Shown piece after piece: positions 1-10,322 of a DNA stretch of 64,000 bases. Within the stretch, counting starts at the first letter, position 1. Every line of letters begins with the position of its first letter. Source of the DNA: Flaccisagitta enflata (taxonomy: Eukaryota; Chaetognatha; Sagittoidea; Aphragmophora); NCBI GenBank assembly GCA_965153355.1, contig OZ231127.1, forward strand, positions 62,496,001-62,560,000, given 5' to 3'. The notes beneath the pieces are model-generated. The model had not been told where the DNA came from. It did no database searches and saw only the letters and a program-made list of their open reading frames with translations. Position numbers and translations under genes: made by a program.

Positions 1-951
1 CACAATTTTGGTCAATTTTGCATCATTGTATTATTTTGTTTTATGAACCAATCCTAGGATGGATGGGCACACTCTCTTAAAGAGTCGCTTTGCATGAAAA
101 ACATGAAAAACATGAAAAAATGAATAATGATATTGTACATCTCAAAGCAGACACTCTTTGTATTATTACATCAGTTTTGCAATCAAATCTAAAAAATGTT
201 GCTAAAATGTGTCTTTGCTGTTGTTTCATCCAAAGCGAATTTCATGATCATATTTGAGAGGTATGAAAAGGATTCCAAAGGTGAGTGGTATGCAACCTAC
301 CATCATAACTCAAATGGATAATCACATGTCAGGTTGCACATTTTAGAATGGTTCATAATAGGAAAATTTACAAGGATGCAAAATTGGCCAAAATTGTGAT
401 TTCTAAGCATAACAGCCGCTGCCCACCTACAAGACATCCCCAGCCCACCTGCATTTCTGCCCCTGCCCACCCACTGACTGCCCCTAACAACATACTTGCC
501 ATAAACATGTAACATAAATTTTTGAACGGATGATATCACAATATAACTTGAATTATTTAAAACTGGCAAAAATCATCATTTTGCAGTAATTCTGGAGGGT
601 CTATACCCATAAAAAATCCTGTATCACACCCCAAATGGGTAATCACATGTCAGGTTATACATTTAAGAATGTGTTTTAGTAGTTCCTATCATTTTTTGAC
701 ACATTTGGAAGGCAAAACACGCATAAAATAACAAAAAAGTCGCTTTTTCTGGGTTTTGAAGCCCTGGGGGCAGAGGGGGTGGAGGGCTAGGCTGAAACTG
801 TTCCAAAGGTCCTGAAACTTGGTATACCATCTATTCTCATCATGTTAGCACATATTCTTCACCTGCAGCTTGATCCGTTGACTAAGGTGCATTATCCCCA
901 CCCCTAATATGCAAGGCCTTGTCATTTTTATTCAGTCAGTCATTTTGTCAT
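1..951. other. AT-rich stretch without a recognisable gene
   Basis: No convincing coding region on either strand. Two short direct copies of a ~39-bp segment lie at 312-350 and 633-671 (both contain GGTAATCACATGTCAGGTT or a one-base variant). Bases 1-20 recur inverted at about 379-398. These are probably remnants of an old dispersed repeat. No promoter or RNA gene was seen. Confidence 0.5.
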
Positions 952-1071
952 TTTTAGGTGCCAAAGCACCTCTCTAATTAGCTGTGTCTGTTGGTCTGTC
1001 TGTTGGTCTGTATGCAAGTTAGTAATTCATTTGTTCAAAAATCCACACATTGGCCGACTTGGCCTTGTTTT
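952..1071 (-). mobile_element. RepB dispersed element, reverse orientation
   Basis: Read on the minus strand it starts with AACAAGGCCAAGTCGGCCAA, has a short GACA/GACC-type middle and ends with a hairpin (AGGTGC...GCACCT) followed by AAAA. The same plan is seen at 16751-16880, 23821-23938 and 43407-43535. It carries no coding capacity. RepB shares its start and its hairpin-plus-AAAA end with RepA, so the two are related non-autonomous elements. Confidence 0.6.
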
Positions 1072-1077
1072 TTTTAT

Positions 1078-1810
<733 letters not shown>

Positions 1811-1929
1811 TTCATGAGACAGGAAAAAAATCAAAACGCGATCTGGTTGAAGGACAACAAAAGCTATCACAGGGTCATTATCAAGCCCCATAGCGTTTTT
1901 GTCTTTGTAACCTGATCTTGCTTATCCAA

Positions 1930-2226
1930 TGAGGGATTAATGGTGTTCCTTACTCCATAGCTCAGCGCTAAATGCCACACCATCGCGGTAGGGTTTTGGC
2001 TGGTGACATATCTCCTGAAACCGCCATATTATGATCAGGAAGTGTGTTCTGAAGGCCGGAAAACTTTCTGCAAAAAAATCCCGCTTGGGAGTTTTTGACC
2101 AAACTCTAACCACCCACACATGGTGATGTCACACTTTTCTTCATTGTAAACTTTTTCCATTACGTAGCTTGTGACGAGTCTAGGCGTTGGGGAATTATCA
2201 ATGTTTGGTGCAAACCCTTCAACCAC
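1930..2226 (-). repeat. Diverged third copy of the RepE inner module
   Basis: On the minus strand this matches the inner end of the large inverted repeat (about 6790-6960). Shared landmarks, in order, are a GTGTGACATC / CATGACATTC block, GCGGGATTTTTTTGC, GAAAGTTTTCCG.CCTTCAGA and GATCAT.AT..GGCGGTTTCAG. Divergence is clearly higher than between the two arms, so this is an older family member and the arms are dispersed repeats, not unique sequence. Confidence 0.6.
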
Positions 2227-3086
2227 CGGCTTAAATTATGACCAAATGTGTTTTAACGATGTAACAAGCATAAAAAGTCCTTAACTTTCAATGCAATAGT
2301 GACAGTAAAATAAATACGTGGAGAAAAAACAAGAGCTGATTGACCAAGTTTTTTTTTTTTCACGGTTATCATACAACTCCTCTTGCCTATGTGTTTAATC
2401 ATTCCCTGTCAAAGAGAAAATCTGCACTGAGCACCCTTTCTGACACAATTTTTGACATAGATTACAAATTTTGCATCAAAAATACTTTTTAATGAGGGGA
2501 AATGGCAGGAACTAACGTCCGATGGTAACGTTGGCAATAAAATGTTTTTTGCGCACCTGCTTCGACACAGCGCATGCTTAAGGCTTACATTTCCTCAAGA
2601 TAGGCGACAAATTAAAAATCTGTTTTCATGATGATTGCACTAATATGCGTACTGAGGGTCTCTCTTTCAATTTTCAACTGTATAGCACAAGCCTGACCCA
2701 AATTACAAAGCAAAAACAAAATCAAGAATGCTTTGGTTAAGTGAAGGGGAAAAAATGAAAATTTTTAATGTATCAGTGCAGGATATGAACAACAGACTAA
2801 AGGGGGCCGTCTGTCTTTCCTTAATCACAAATTCTTCTTCCTATGTCAATGTTTCAAGAAATTGATTTCTATTCTCACCTTGCGCATTATCTCAGTGCTC
2901 ATGTCAGACGATCTACTCACTAGCCACAGACGCTGACTGCTTTCATGAATTTGTGCTTTAAAACTGATAGTTAGGGAGGCTAAAAAAGAGTTGATGAAAA
3001 AAATCGTTCATGAATTGTATCTTTACCGTGTATTTTCTTTCGATTTTCACTTTAATGAATGACAAAATGATGGTAATTTTCTAGAC
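2227..3086. other. AT-rich, no feature recognised
   Basis: No frame of convincing composition on either strand, and no repeat family recognised by eye. Confidence 0.4.
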
Positions 3087-3351
3087 ATTCGCTAGCCTGA
3101 CTTGGGCAACGTAGGAAGCTGAAATTTTTACTGAAGATAGAGAAGGCATGTGGCTAGGGTAGACCTGGAACAAATTCCCAAAAAGGCTACTACCCTCTAT
3201 AAGGTTACATTTTACAGATATCTTCTTGGATTTATTGTATGTAAAATGATAAAATTTAGATTTTTTTTACAGGTCTACCCTGGCCACATGTCTTGTCTAG
3301 CTTCAGTAAAAATTTCAGCTTCCTCCGTTGCCCCAGTCAGGCTAGCGAGTG
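3087..3351. mobile_element. Foldback (hairpin) element with ~80-bp arms
   Basis: Left arm 3087-3167 and right arm 3269-3351 are inverted copies. The arms begin CGCTAGCCTGACT.GGGCAA and include GGAAGCTGAAATTTTTACTG and GGGTAGACCTG. A ~100-bp AT-rich loop separates them and there is no coding capacity. The form is that of a MITE or foldback element. No clear target-site duplication was identified. Confidence 0.6.
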
Positions 3352-3584
3352 CCTGAAAAATTGCCTATATTTGGGTTTTTTCAATTTTCTGAAATTTTTT
3401 GAAGGGGTTTCTTACACTAGTATTTGAAATTCTATTAAAGAAATAAAAATTTCAGGGTAACTTTATTTTGAAGCAACGATAGCCTTAAGCTTAATGAACA
3501 AGTGACGCAAAGTCACAATATTGTAGGGGATGGGTGGGCAGGGGCATCCAAACCCCAGCCTCACCCCCAACCCCATCCCCAACC

Positions 3585-3596
3585 CCCCCCCCCCCC
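3585..3596. repeat. Poly-C run in a C-rich stretch
   Basis: Homopolymeric C run at the end of a C-rich leader to the 123-bp array. Such runs are prone to sequencing length error. Confidence 0.7.
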
Positions 3597-3600
3597 ACAT

Positions 3601-3969
3601 AGCGAGATTTGGATATACCAGAGGAAAGTTTAACCTTAAAAATACAAAATCACCCCAAATACCCCCTTTATCACCACCTCGGGCACCCCTACAACGACAC
3701 AACCCCCAAAATCACCATCACATAGCGAGATTTGGATATACCAGAGGAAAGTTTAACCTCAAAAATACAAAATCACCCCAAATACCCCCTTTATCACCAC
3801 CTCGGGCACCCCTACAATGACACAACCCCCAAAATCACCATCACATAGCGAGATTTGGATATACCAGAGGAAAGTTTAACCTCAAAAATACAAAATCACC
3901 CCAAATACCCCCTTTATTACCACCTCGGGCACCCCTACAACGACACAACCCCCAAAATCACCCCCTCTT
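3601..3969. repeat. 123-bp tandem repeat, three copies
   Basis: Units start at 3601, 3724 and 3847 with AGCGAGATTTGGATATACCA and are nearly identical. The period is exactly 123 bp (41 codons), so a reading frame stays open through the array by arithmetic alone. A short poly-C/CCAACCCC leader precedes it. No protein family is recognisable in the translation. Confidence 0.9.
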
Positions 3970-4014
3970 CCACACACTCAATAACAATCGCAGCATCACA
4001 AAGGTTGGATTTGA

Positions 4015-4240
4015 GCCTTGGGGCTTAGATTTGAGCCTCGAGGCTGGGATATGAGCCTGAAGGCTTGGATTTGAGCCTTTAGTCTGGGATTTGAGCCTTG
4101 AGGCTTGGATTTGAGCCTGGAGGCTGGGATTTGAGCCTGAAGACTTGCATTTGGGCCTTGGCTGGAATTTGAGCCTGAAGGCAGGGATTTAAGCTTTGAG
4201 GCTTAGATTTCAGCATTGAGGCTGGGTTTTGAGCCTCGAG
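4015..4240. repeat. 20-bp RepC minisatellite array
   Basis: Tandem degenerate units of the form GGCTGGGATTTGAGCCTNNA. Each unit contains a short palindrome GCCTNNAGGC. The 20-bp period opens frames that encode repetitive peptides in several frames, and these are not genes. Confidence 0.85.
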
Positions 4241-4298
4241 GGAGAAGAAGAAGAAGAAGAAGAAGAAGAAGAAGAAGAAGAAGAAGAAGAAGAAGAAG
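4241..4298. repeat. (GAA)n microsatellite in RepC
   Basis: GAA/AGA trinucleotide run between the RepC array and a RepC terminal module. Similar GGA/GAA runs occupy the same place in other RepC copies (16250, 22770, 25300). Confidence 0.9.
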
Positions 4299-4394
4299 AG
4301 AGAGCTTTTTCCATGTGACAGAATAGGTAATTGGCTCCTTCGGGGACGTTGCCCTAAAAAGGCTAACCATGCTTTTGGGAAGAAGCACTTATGC

Positions 4395-5165
4395 AAAAAC
4401 CGCCCATAAACGCCAACTAGTCATCCAAGGATTGCACATGGTCAGTGGTACCGGTTGCCCTGCTTGCAGTGATCAGGTGAAGGAGTGGGGTGAAAGTAAG
4501 GCAGCGGCCTCAAAGGGTCGATGTCCTGTAGGGCACAGGGGTGAATTTCTAAACATACTGAAAGGGAGTGTATCGGAGTATTGAGTATCAAGTTTCAAGT
4601 ATCGAGTATATTGAAGATGGATATGAGGTCTGGAGGTCAGGTTTTTGGTCTGAAAAGCAGATTTGAGGGAGGTAGGGGGGGCAGGCTTGAAGCCAAAAGG
4701 ACAGATTTAAGGCCTTGAATGCTGGATTTAGGCCTGGAGGGCTGATTTGAGGCCAGTAGGCATGATTTGAGGCCTGGAAGGCTAATCTGAGGCCTGGAGA
4801 GCTATTTTGAGGTCTGGAGGGCTGATTTAGGGCCTGGGATGCTAAATTGCAGCCTGAAAGGGCTAAATTAAGGCCTGGAAGGACTAGTTTAACAGCTTGG
4901 AGGGCCAAAAACAGGCCTGGGAGAGCTAGTATAAGGCCCAGATGGTCAACGGGGGACAGATGGACGAAAGGATGGATGTCTGAAAATTCACCCCCGTGTC
5001 TTACCTCCTTTGGGGCCGCTGCCCAAAAAATAGATTGTGATGGACTGATCAACTGAACAACTGACAGACAGAAATAGTCGCAAAGCGTTAGATGGTCAGC
5101 GATACCCGTGCCCTTATGTGAGTATTTGTGGATGTGTGATGGCAAGAGGGGCAGCGGCCCCAAAG
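4395..5165. mobile_element. RepC composite element in the left arm
   Basis: Contains the RepC terminal modules: TGGTCAG.G.TACC followed by a GC-rich stem that includes GGCAGCGGCC and a 'gtcctgtagggcacagg' variant. A central array of 20-bp units (AGGCCTGGAGGGCTGATTTG-like) lies at 4600-4930. The closing module in inverted orientation ends near 5040, and a second opening module lies at 5070-5165. No coding capacity. The same modules recur at least seven times in this window. Confidence 0.65.
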
Positions 5166-5179
5166 GGGCCGATGACCTA

Positions 5180-5440
5180 TGCTAAGTAAGTTTTGAGGAT
5201 CTAGGCTTGAATTTGAGCATCAATTATGGGAGTCTGTGATTTAAGCCCGAAGGCTGTGATTTGAGCCTCAAATCTATGATTTGAGCCAAAATGCTGAGAA
5301 TTGCCTTGAGGCTGGGATTTAGGGCTTGAAGCAGCCTTGAAGCAGCCTTGAAGCAGCCTTGAAGCAGCCTTGAGGCAGGAATGTGAGCCTCTAGGCTGAG
5401 ATTTGAGCCTTGAGGCTGGAATTTAGCCCCTTTAGGACCG
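5180..5440. repeat. RepC 20-bp array, second block
   Basis: Degenerate GAGGCTGNGATTTGAGCC units with a local AAGCAGCCTTG triplication at 5333-5372, followed by a GC-rich RepC terminal module at about 5425-5500. Confidence 0.75.
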
Positions 5441-6166
5441 CTGCCCCTCCAAGCGCCTCACACCCACATACACCCATAACGGGCACCACTGACCATTTAA
5501 CGCTTTTGCGACCATTGCATTTATGGTCAATTGTAGCTGCGCCTAATTAAATATTTGGAGGCCCCATTTCATCCATCCCCTACCCACTGGCAGGTGACTT
5601 GGGTAGCTTTGTATTCTTGCTTTTTTTTTCAGCAGCAGCCCCAAAAATCTTCATCTGGAAATTCATTCCTGTGTCTTACAGGACATTGACCCTTTAAGGC
5701 CGCTGCCCTGCTCTCACTCCACCACTTCACTTGACCACTCGGAGCAGGGCATTGCGTATCACTGACCATGTGCAATCCTAGGACAACTTATTTTGCTTAT
5801 ATGCAGATGTGTGCGCGAAAAGTTAATAATGGCTGAAATGACTTCTTTTTTCTCAAATCAGAAGTGTTGCTGCTTATGGAAAAGTTCATAGAAGGCCCTA
5901 TCATTGGCTTTCTAAATGACTTTGGGTTTGAATCACCTTAAGTCGCATCTTATCCCCTTTTTTGCTGAATTTAATTGTCTGAATTTGATTGAAATTGATA
6001 ATTTTGCTAAATCGAAAGTACCAGTAATGGCGGCTATCGCCGTGAGGAAAAAGTCATAAGCATTGGTCACTTTTCACCGTGCTTTCGTCTTCAGTCACTG
6101 CAAATTTTGTATTTGTTAGATTAAATCAAGAGCAATTGTATGTATTGAATGCACAGAAAATCAGAT

Positions 6167-6580
6167 AAGAATAGGACTGAGCCAAATGGGCTTGATGAGC
6201 TAAAATACTCAAAATAACTCACCCAGATGACAAATTATGCACACAGATATGTTCTCGTATTTGCATGGTCAGACATGTATCAAAACATTTTTGCCATCTA
6301 AAATCAGAGAAAAAGACTGAGCTAAATGAGCTAAGTGAGCTAGAATACTGAAAAACACCCTCACAGATGAGCATCCATGCTTACTGACATGCTTTCTTGC
6401 ATTTGCATGCTCAGACAAGTATCAAAATATCTATTCATTTTACCGATTTAACATTAGAAAGAAAATTGAGCTAAATGAGCTAGAATACTCAAAAGCACCC
6501 TCAACGATGGGCAGCTACACTCAGGAACATGATTTCTTGTATTTGCATGCTCAAACAAACATCACTCCACTTCTTTATTG
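6167..6580. repeat. ~145-bp tandem units in the inverted-repeat arm
   Basis: Three diverged consecutive units, each with GAGCTAAATGAGCTAG.ATACT, then CAGATGA.CA..., then TTGCATG.TCAGACA. Matching units are in the right arm (about 51838-52300) and in the separate copy at 22898-23340. Confidence 0.75.
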
Positions 6581-7029
6581 ATCCTACACAAAATCGTAAA
6601 AAATTGAAAAAAAATTCTATAACTCTGACTTCTTACGGTCTATTACTCTGACCTCTTGCGTCATTTTGCGCCATCTGGCGTAATTCAAACTCATTTTGGA
6701 CATCAGATATGAATTCTACATCAAAAATTATGTCACTATTGATTTCGAACGCAGATTTTTGCCACGGAAAAATGCGCTTTTGCAGGGATATCAAAGGAGT
6801 TCGCTTAAGATTCATGAAAAAAAATGAAAGTGAAGATCATGACATTCTCATCTGTGGAGCAATAGAGGTTGGACGAATTTTCCTGAGCGGGATTTTTTTG
6901 CGGAAAGTTTTCCGACCTTCAGAAGACCCATCCAGATCATATTGAGGCGGTTTCAGAGACCGGCCCTGCTCAAATACTTGAAGGACTTCATATGAAATGC
7001 GTGGGAAGTGAGAGCGGGTAAAAAAAAAC

Positions 7030-7300
7030 AGGTCTGGGGGTAAATCAAAGGGTTTGTAGATGGGGAAGAAAATCAAAGTCCGGATTAAAAGCCTGGAAAC
7101 AAAAAAGAGAAAAAAGAAAATTTGAGAAAAATATAATTTTTGGCAGTGCCAAATCAGAAAGACTGATAAGTGAAACACAATTTGATACTGTTTAAACCTT
7201 AACTTCACTGTTTCATTGCTGTATAGGGGAGAAAATCATAGATTTTTAAAGGCAGGGGGGACTTAAAGGCGACTCAATTTTATTCACCCCTGCAAAAAAA
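7030..7300. repeat. RepD dispersed repeat, copy 1
   Basis: Shares landmarks with 20785-21052 and 45655-45930: GGGGAAGAAAATCAAAG near the start, then AACACAATTTGATACT.TTTAAACC, then TGTTTTATTGCTNTNTGGGGA, then GCGACTCAA..T.TATACACCCCTGC at the end. Non-coding. Length is about 260-270 bp in all three copies. Confidence 0.65.
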
Positions 7301-7329
7301 CAAAAAAACAAAAAAAAAACAAAAAAAAA

Positions 7330-7489
7330 AACAAGGCCGTATACACGGCAGCATCAGTTTCGGGTGGTGGGCAAGATTGGAAAACCTCAAAAAGCGACAT
7401 TGTGACAGACGGATAAACAGACGGACGGACCAATGGATGGACTGACTGACCGACAGACCAAAAAGTGGCTTATAGAGTTGCGACTAAAC
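7330..7489 (+). mobile_element. RepA dispersed element, diverged copy
   Basis: Starts AACAAGGCCGTATACACGGC, has a GACGGACGG-type middle and ends GTTGCGACTAAA. It is an old copy compared with 21485-21744. It lies just downstream of the 3' end of the ankyrin-protein frame (minus strand) and could contribute to its 3' UTR. Confidence 0.6.
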
Positions 7490-7533
7490 ACCTTTTTCCT
7501 TTCATTCAAATTCAAATATGCAATTTCCCATTT

Positions 7534-8439
7534 TTACAATGTTTCAAATGCTGCTTCCACATCTGCTTCCACTCCCACTCCCACTCTTGATGTTGCTCTT
7601 TCTCTTGCATCCCTGCAGGTTAGATACCTTTTAAGCCGCTCCCACCTATCTCGCGGGTCCCCATCTTCCAATCTCACATCGTAAGAATACCTATCTTTAT
7701 ACAGTAGTTCGCGGGGTTCAATAGGATATTTCACATTTGAAAACTCGAAAAATAGGTTAGCTGCAAAGAATATACAATTTGATTCCGCGAAATGGTATCT
7801 TTTAGAAAGCTCTTTCGATATGATCCATTTGAGAACATCTTGTACCGTGCATATTTTTGGGTTCAAGTCATCAATTGATTTTTCCATCTTTCCTCGCTTT
7901 TCCCCACATTGTAATTGCTTAACCAGTGGATCTTGACCGTGTCCCGATACTTGCACGATGATACCGGCTGTAATTTTCTCAAAAGTCCAAACAGTTTTAT
8001 TTTCCGTTCGTGCTTCAACGAACACATGACGACCAATTTTAGATACCAAAGCGCTACAAAGGCATGAACAAGGAATCGGTAATTTTGAGCCATAGGCCGA
8101 AAACTGTACAATACGAGACATACAAGCGTTGGGGAACTTGCTGGCAGCTATGACAGAGTCGACTGTTTGTGCCGTGAGGATTATTGGTTTTTTCTTGTTT
8201 TGGTAACAACAGAAAAGAATCTTAGACTCCCAATTTTTTCCAGTTATTACGTTTTTCGGCCCAGCTTTACATTTATTGCAACACATAACCCATATACAAA
8301 AAGATAAACACACTAACCCAGCTATTGTTAAAACAAACATTAGAATCTTATCAATCGCTATTGATCCACAATTGACTCCCGAGCGGTATAATGAGCATTT
8401 ACATACAATTTTTCCCCCATCATTTTGACATTGTCCATA
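7534..8439 (-). CDS. C-terminal part of ankyrin/EGF receptor: EGF end, TM, papain-fold-like domain
   Basis: This frame directly continues the upstream ankyrin frame after one in-frame UGA (8440-8442). It stays open for 301 codons to a TAA at 7534-7536. Numbered through the UGA from the ATG at 9582, residues 382-405 complete an EGF-like module (Cys385, Cys394, Cys396, Cys405), about 413-434 form a transmembrane helix followed by a Cys-rich juxtamembrane segment (VMCCNKCK), and 435-682 are cytoplasmic. The cytoplasmic part has His519 in GRHVFVEA and Asn602-Cys603 in ESNCIFFAANLF. This His-early / Asn-Cys-late order is the one seen in circularly permuted papain-fold proteins (LRAT/PPPDE/NlpC-P60-like). 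The fold assignment is inference from motif order, with low to moderate confidence. If the UGA terminates translation, this part would be dead or separately initiated (first Met at 8340, immediately before the membrane helix). Confidence 0.6.
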   Translation of the reverse strand, partial: YGQCQNDGGKIVCKCSLYRSGVNCGSIAIDKILMFVLTIAGLVCLSFCIWVMCCNKCKAGPKNVITGKNWESKILFCCYQNKKKPIILTAQTVDSVIAASKFPNACMSRIVQFSAYGSKLPIPCSCLCSALVSKIGRHVFVEARTENKTVWTFEKITAGIIVQVSGHGQDPLVKQLQCGEKRGKMEKSIDDLNPKICTVQDVLKWIISKELSKRYHFAESNCIFFAANLFFEFSNVKYPIEPRELLYKDRYSYDVRLEDGDPRDRWERLKRYLTCRDARERATSRVGVGVEADVEAAFETL

Positions 8440-8442
8440 TCA
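8440..8442 (-). other. In-frame UGA splitting an EGF-like module
   Basis: TGA between EGF Cys2 (residue 379) and Cys3 (residue 385). The frame is open on both sides, and all six EGF cysteines are present with normal spacing when the UGA is counted as one residue. The base after it is T. It does not replace a cysteine position. Possible causes are stop-codon readthrough, a recent nonsense mutation or a sequencing error. A short intron removing it is less likely because the frame and spacing are perfect without one. Confidence 0.85.
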
Positions 8443-9582
8443 CGAACAAAACTGTCCGTTATTGTAATCTGAATATTTCCTAATGCAAGGTTCAGTCACA
8501 TTGGTACAACTGTAAGCGTTAAACAGTTTTGGACAATATCGACAAGGATTTGACGTGCAATTGTTAAGTCCTTGACGTTCTTGTCTTGTTTGGTCGCCTG
8601 CATCAAAAAACGATTTTAGTGCTTTACTTACATGATTTAATTTCTGCTGAATTTCTGTTGAATTTCTGCTCCCTCTAAAATCTTGAGTGTATTTTGGCCA
8701 ATATACTCCTTGATAAAACAAATCGTGAATTGATTCGTTGTAACGATCAACAATTGGCACACCCCATATCACCAATTCTTCTACAATGCCACCATACATA
8801 GAATTTGAGTCAAAGTGATTCCAGATAAGACCGTCGTATTCCAATTCGTATTTGTCGTAAAGGGCCGCCATCCAGAACAACAGACGAAGCGTCGGCGGTA
8901 TCCCGTCGATGGCCGGAGTTTCAATGTCAACGCCTCTTTGCAATAATGATCGAAGCGTTTGTCGATTTCCCGCCAGGGCAGCATATGTTGCCGAGTTGAT
9001 TCCGCCATGTGGGACATTACGAGCATCGACGCAGTTGTCGAGAAGTAGTGAGAATATATCATCGCGTGTTTTGGTATTGCAGTTGTTTTTAAATGAACTA
9101 ATTGGCAACATCCATGCGCTGTACGCCAAATCCCTATCAAACTCAAGACTCATAAGATCAGGACCACATGGTTCTAGTCTGAGTTTGATTGAGGGATTGA
9201 TGAAATGTTGCAGCGCATTTGAACCAAAAGCATCTTTTTGCGACGTGTCGACGCCTTCTTTCAGTAAATATTGAATGAGGTCAATTCTCAAGTGTCGGGA
9301 AGCCATGTGAAAACAGGTGATGCCTTCCGTGAACATGTTCTTGTACGCATCTGGTGAGTCAGGCGGATACGGACCGTTTGATGATTTCGCGTTTAAAACG
9401 GCGCAGGAGCCGAATTGCTTCATCGCCGACTTGATGAAGCGGACGTTTCCCTTTCGGCAGTGATTCCAGATGAGATCTTCCACGTCAAGCTCGGGACTGC
9501 CAGCTACCTCATTCTGTGACGTGATCACGACTGTAAGTATGGCCATCAGGCTGGCGCCGAAAGAATTGCAAAGCCTTGCCAT
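8440..9582 (-). CDS. Secreted/ectodomain ankyrin-repeat protein, N-terminal part
   Basis: 380 codons from the ATG at 9582 (context AAAATGG) to a UGA at 8440-8442. Residues 1-27 look like a signal peptide (MAILTVVIT core). Residues 30-330 are alpha-helical and ankyrin-like. The clearest repeats are at about 86-120 (TEGITCFHMASRHLRIDL, then IQYLLKEGVD) and 193-225 (GGINSATYAALAGNRQTLRS, then LLQRGVD), with a weaker one near 30-60. Residues 340-380 are Cys-rich and start an EGF-like module (Cys366, Cys379) that continues in frame after the UGA. Ankyrin repeats behind a signal peptide and in front of an EGF and membrane helix are unusual, because ankyrins are normally intracellular. No intron is needed. 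The function is unknown; the layout suggests a surface receptor. Confidence 0.7.
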   Translation of the reverse strand: MARLCNSFGASLMAILTVVITSQNEVAGSPELDVEDLIWNHCRKGNVRFIKSAMKQFGSCAVLNAKSSNGPYPPDSPDAYKNMFTEGITCFHMASRHLRIDLIQYLLKEGVDTSQKDAFGSNALQHFINPSIKLRLEPCGPDLMSLEFDRDLAYSAWMLPISSFKNNCNTKTRDDIFSLLLDNCVDARNVPHGGINSATYAALAGNRQTLRSLLQRGVDIETPAIDGIPPTLRLLFWMAALYDKYELEYDGLIWNHFDSNSMYGGIVEELVIWGVPIVDRYNESIHDLFYQGVYWPKYTQDFRGSRNSTEIQQKLNHVSKALKSFFDAGDQTRQERQGLNNCTSNPCRYCPKLFNAYSCTNVTEPCIRKYSDYNNGQFCS

Positions 9583-9873
9583 TTTCAATTAGAGTAGTAA
9601 TCTTGGGCAGATCAGTTTTTGGAAGGCGAGTTTAACTGTAGAGAAAAGAGGCAGTAATAGGAAATTTTCTGTAAATGACAAAGTCTGTATTTTACTGCTT
9701 CGATCGGTTGGTCAGTCGACCGTGGTTAAGCTGTTTTGAAAATGTTATATTGCTAGTTTAGATGAAGAAATTTCATAAAATGTCCGCTGAATTAAACAGG
9801 GTGAATAAAAAACCGGTTATTGCAATTGAAAATGAAATTTTTGGAAACAGGAACTTATCCATCGTTTGGAAAG

Positions 9874-9878
<5 letters not shown>
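9583..9878. other. Upstream region of the ankyrin-receptor gene
   Basis: About 300 bp between the ATG (minus strand) and a (GA)n tract. No clear TATA box was seen. It presumably holds the 5' UTR and promoter of the ankyrin gene, inferred from position only. Confidence 0.3.
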
Positions 9879-9960
<82 letters not shown>

Positions 9961-9968
9961 GAGAGAGA
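9879..9968. repeat. (GA)n microsatellite
   Basis: GA dinucleotide run with one GG interruption near 9949. Confidence 0.97.
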
Positions 9969-10119
9969 ATGAATATTGCCTGCGATCCTTGCTTGCATGT
10001 CATTAAATCCTTTGAATAGGAAAAGGAAAAGCAGGAAGGGACGATCAATTTAAGATTTTTTTTTAAGCAATACGTTTATAGAAAGATAGATTGATTTACT
10101 ATAGGGGGCATGAGGCTTG

Positions 10120-10265
10120 TCGGAAAATCCTTGAAAGAAAAGAAAGAGAAAAGAAAATCTGAAAGAAAAGAGAAAAAAAGGAAGGAAAGAAAAAAAATAA
10201 GGGATAGGAAAGAACAAAGAAAGGAATAGAGAAGAAAAGAAGGGGGAAAAAATAAGAGACAAACA

Positions 10266-10321
<56 letters not shown>

Positions 10322-10322
10322 A
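10120..10322. repeat. Purine-rich tract ending in (GAAA)n
   Basis: Irregular AAAG/GGAAA purines, becoming a regular GAAA repeat at 10264-10322. Confidence 0.9.

Larger units (their letters stand above)
4015..7002. repeat. Left arm of a ~3.0-kb inverted repeat
   Basis: This 2,988-bp segment is present in reverse complement at 51438-54415, with only scattered differences by eye. The homology starts in the 20-bp RepC array and ends at the motif ACTTCATATGAAATGCGTG (left) / CACGCATTTCATATGA (right). Inside, in order: a RepC array (4015-4240), a (GAA)n run, RepC modules and arrays (4395-5165, 5180-5440), an AT-rich segment containing ~145-bp tandem units (6167-6580) and the RepE inner module (6620-7002). 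No protein-coding gene is convincing. The arms bracket 44,435 bp. Confidence 0.9.

Noticed and set aside
4360-4560. tRNA gene in the RepC opening module
   Set aside because: Only an A-box-like TGGTCAGNGGTACC is present. No B-box or cloverleaf could be drawn.
4015-5440. Repetitive 'SNPSLKAQIPA'-type proteins on either strand
   Set aside because: The 20-bp RepC units shift frame each copy and give similar peptides in all frames, so the peptide pattern reflects the DNA repeat.
8440-8442. Selenocysteine codon
   Set aside because: All six EGF cysteines are already present and the UGA falls between Cys2 and Cys3. No SECIS-like element could be recognised by eye. Kept only as a weaker alternative to readthrough, mutation or error.
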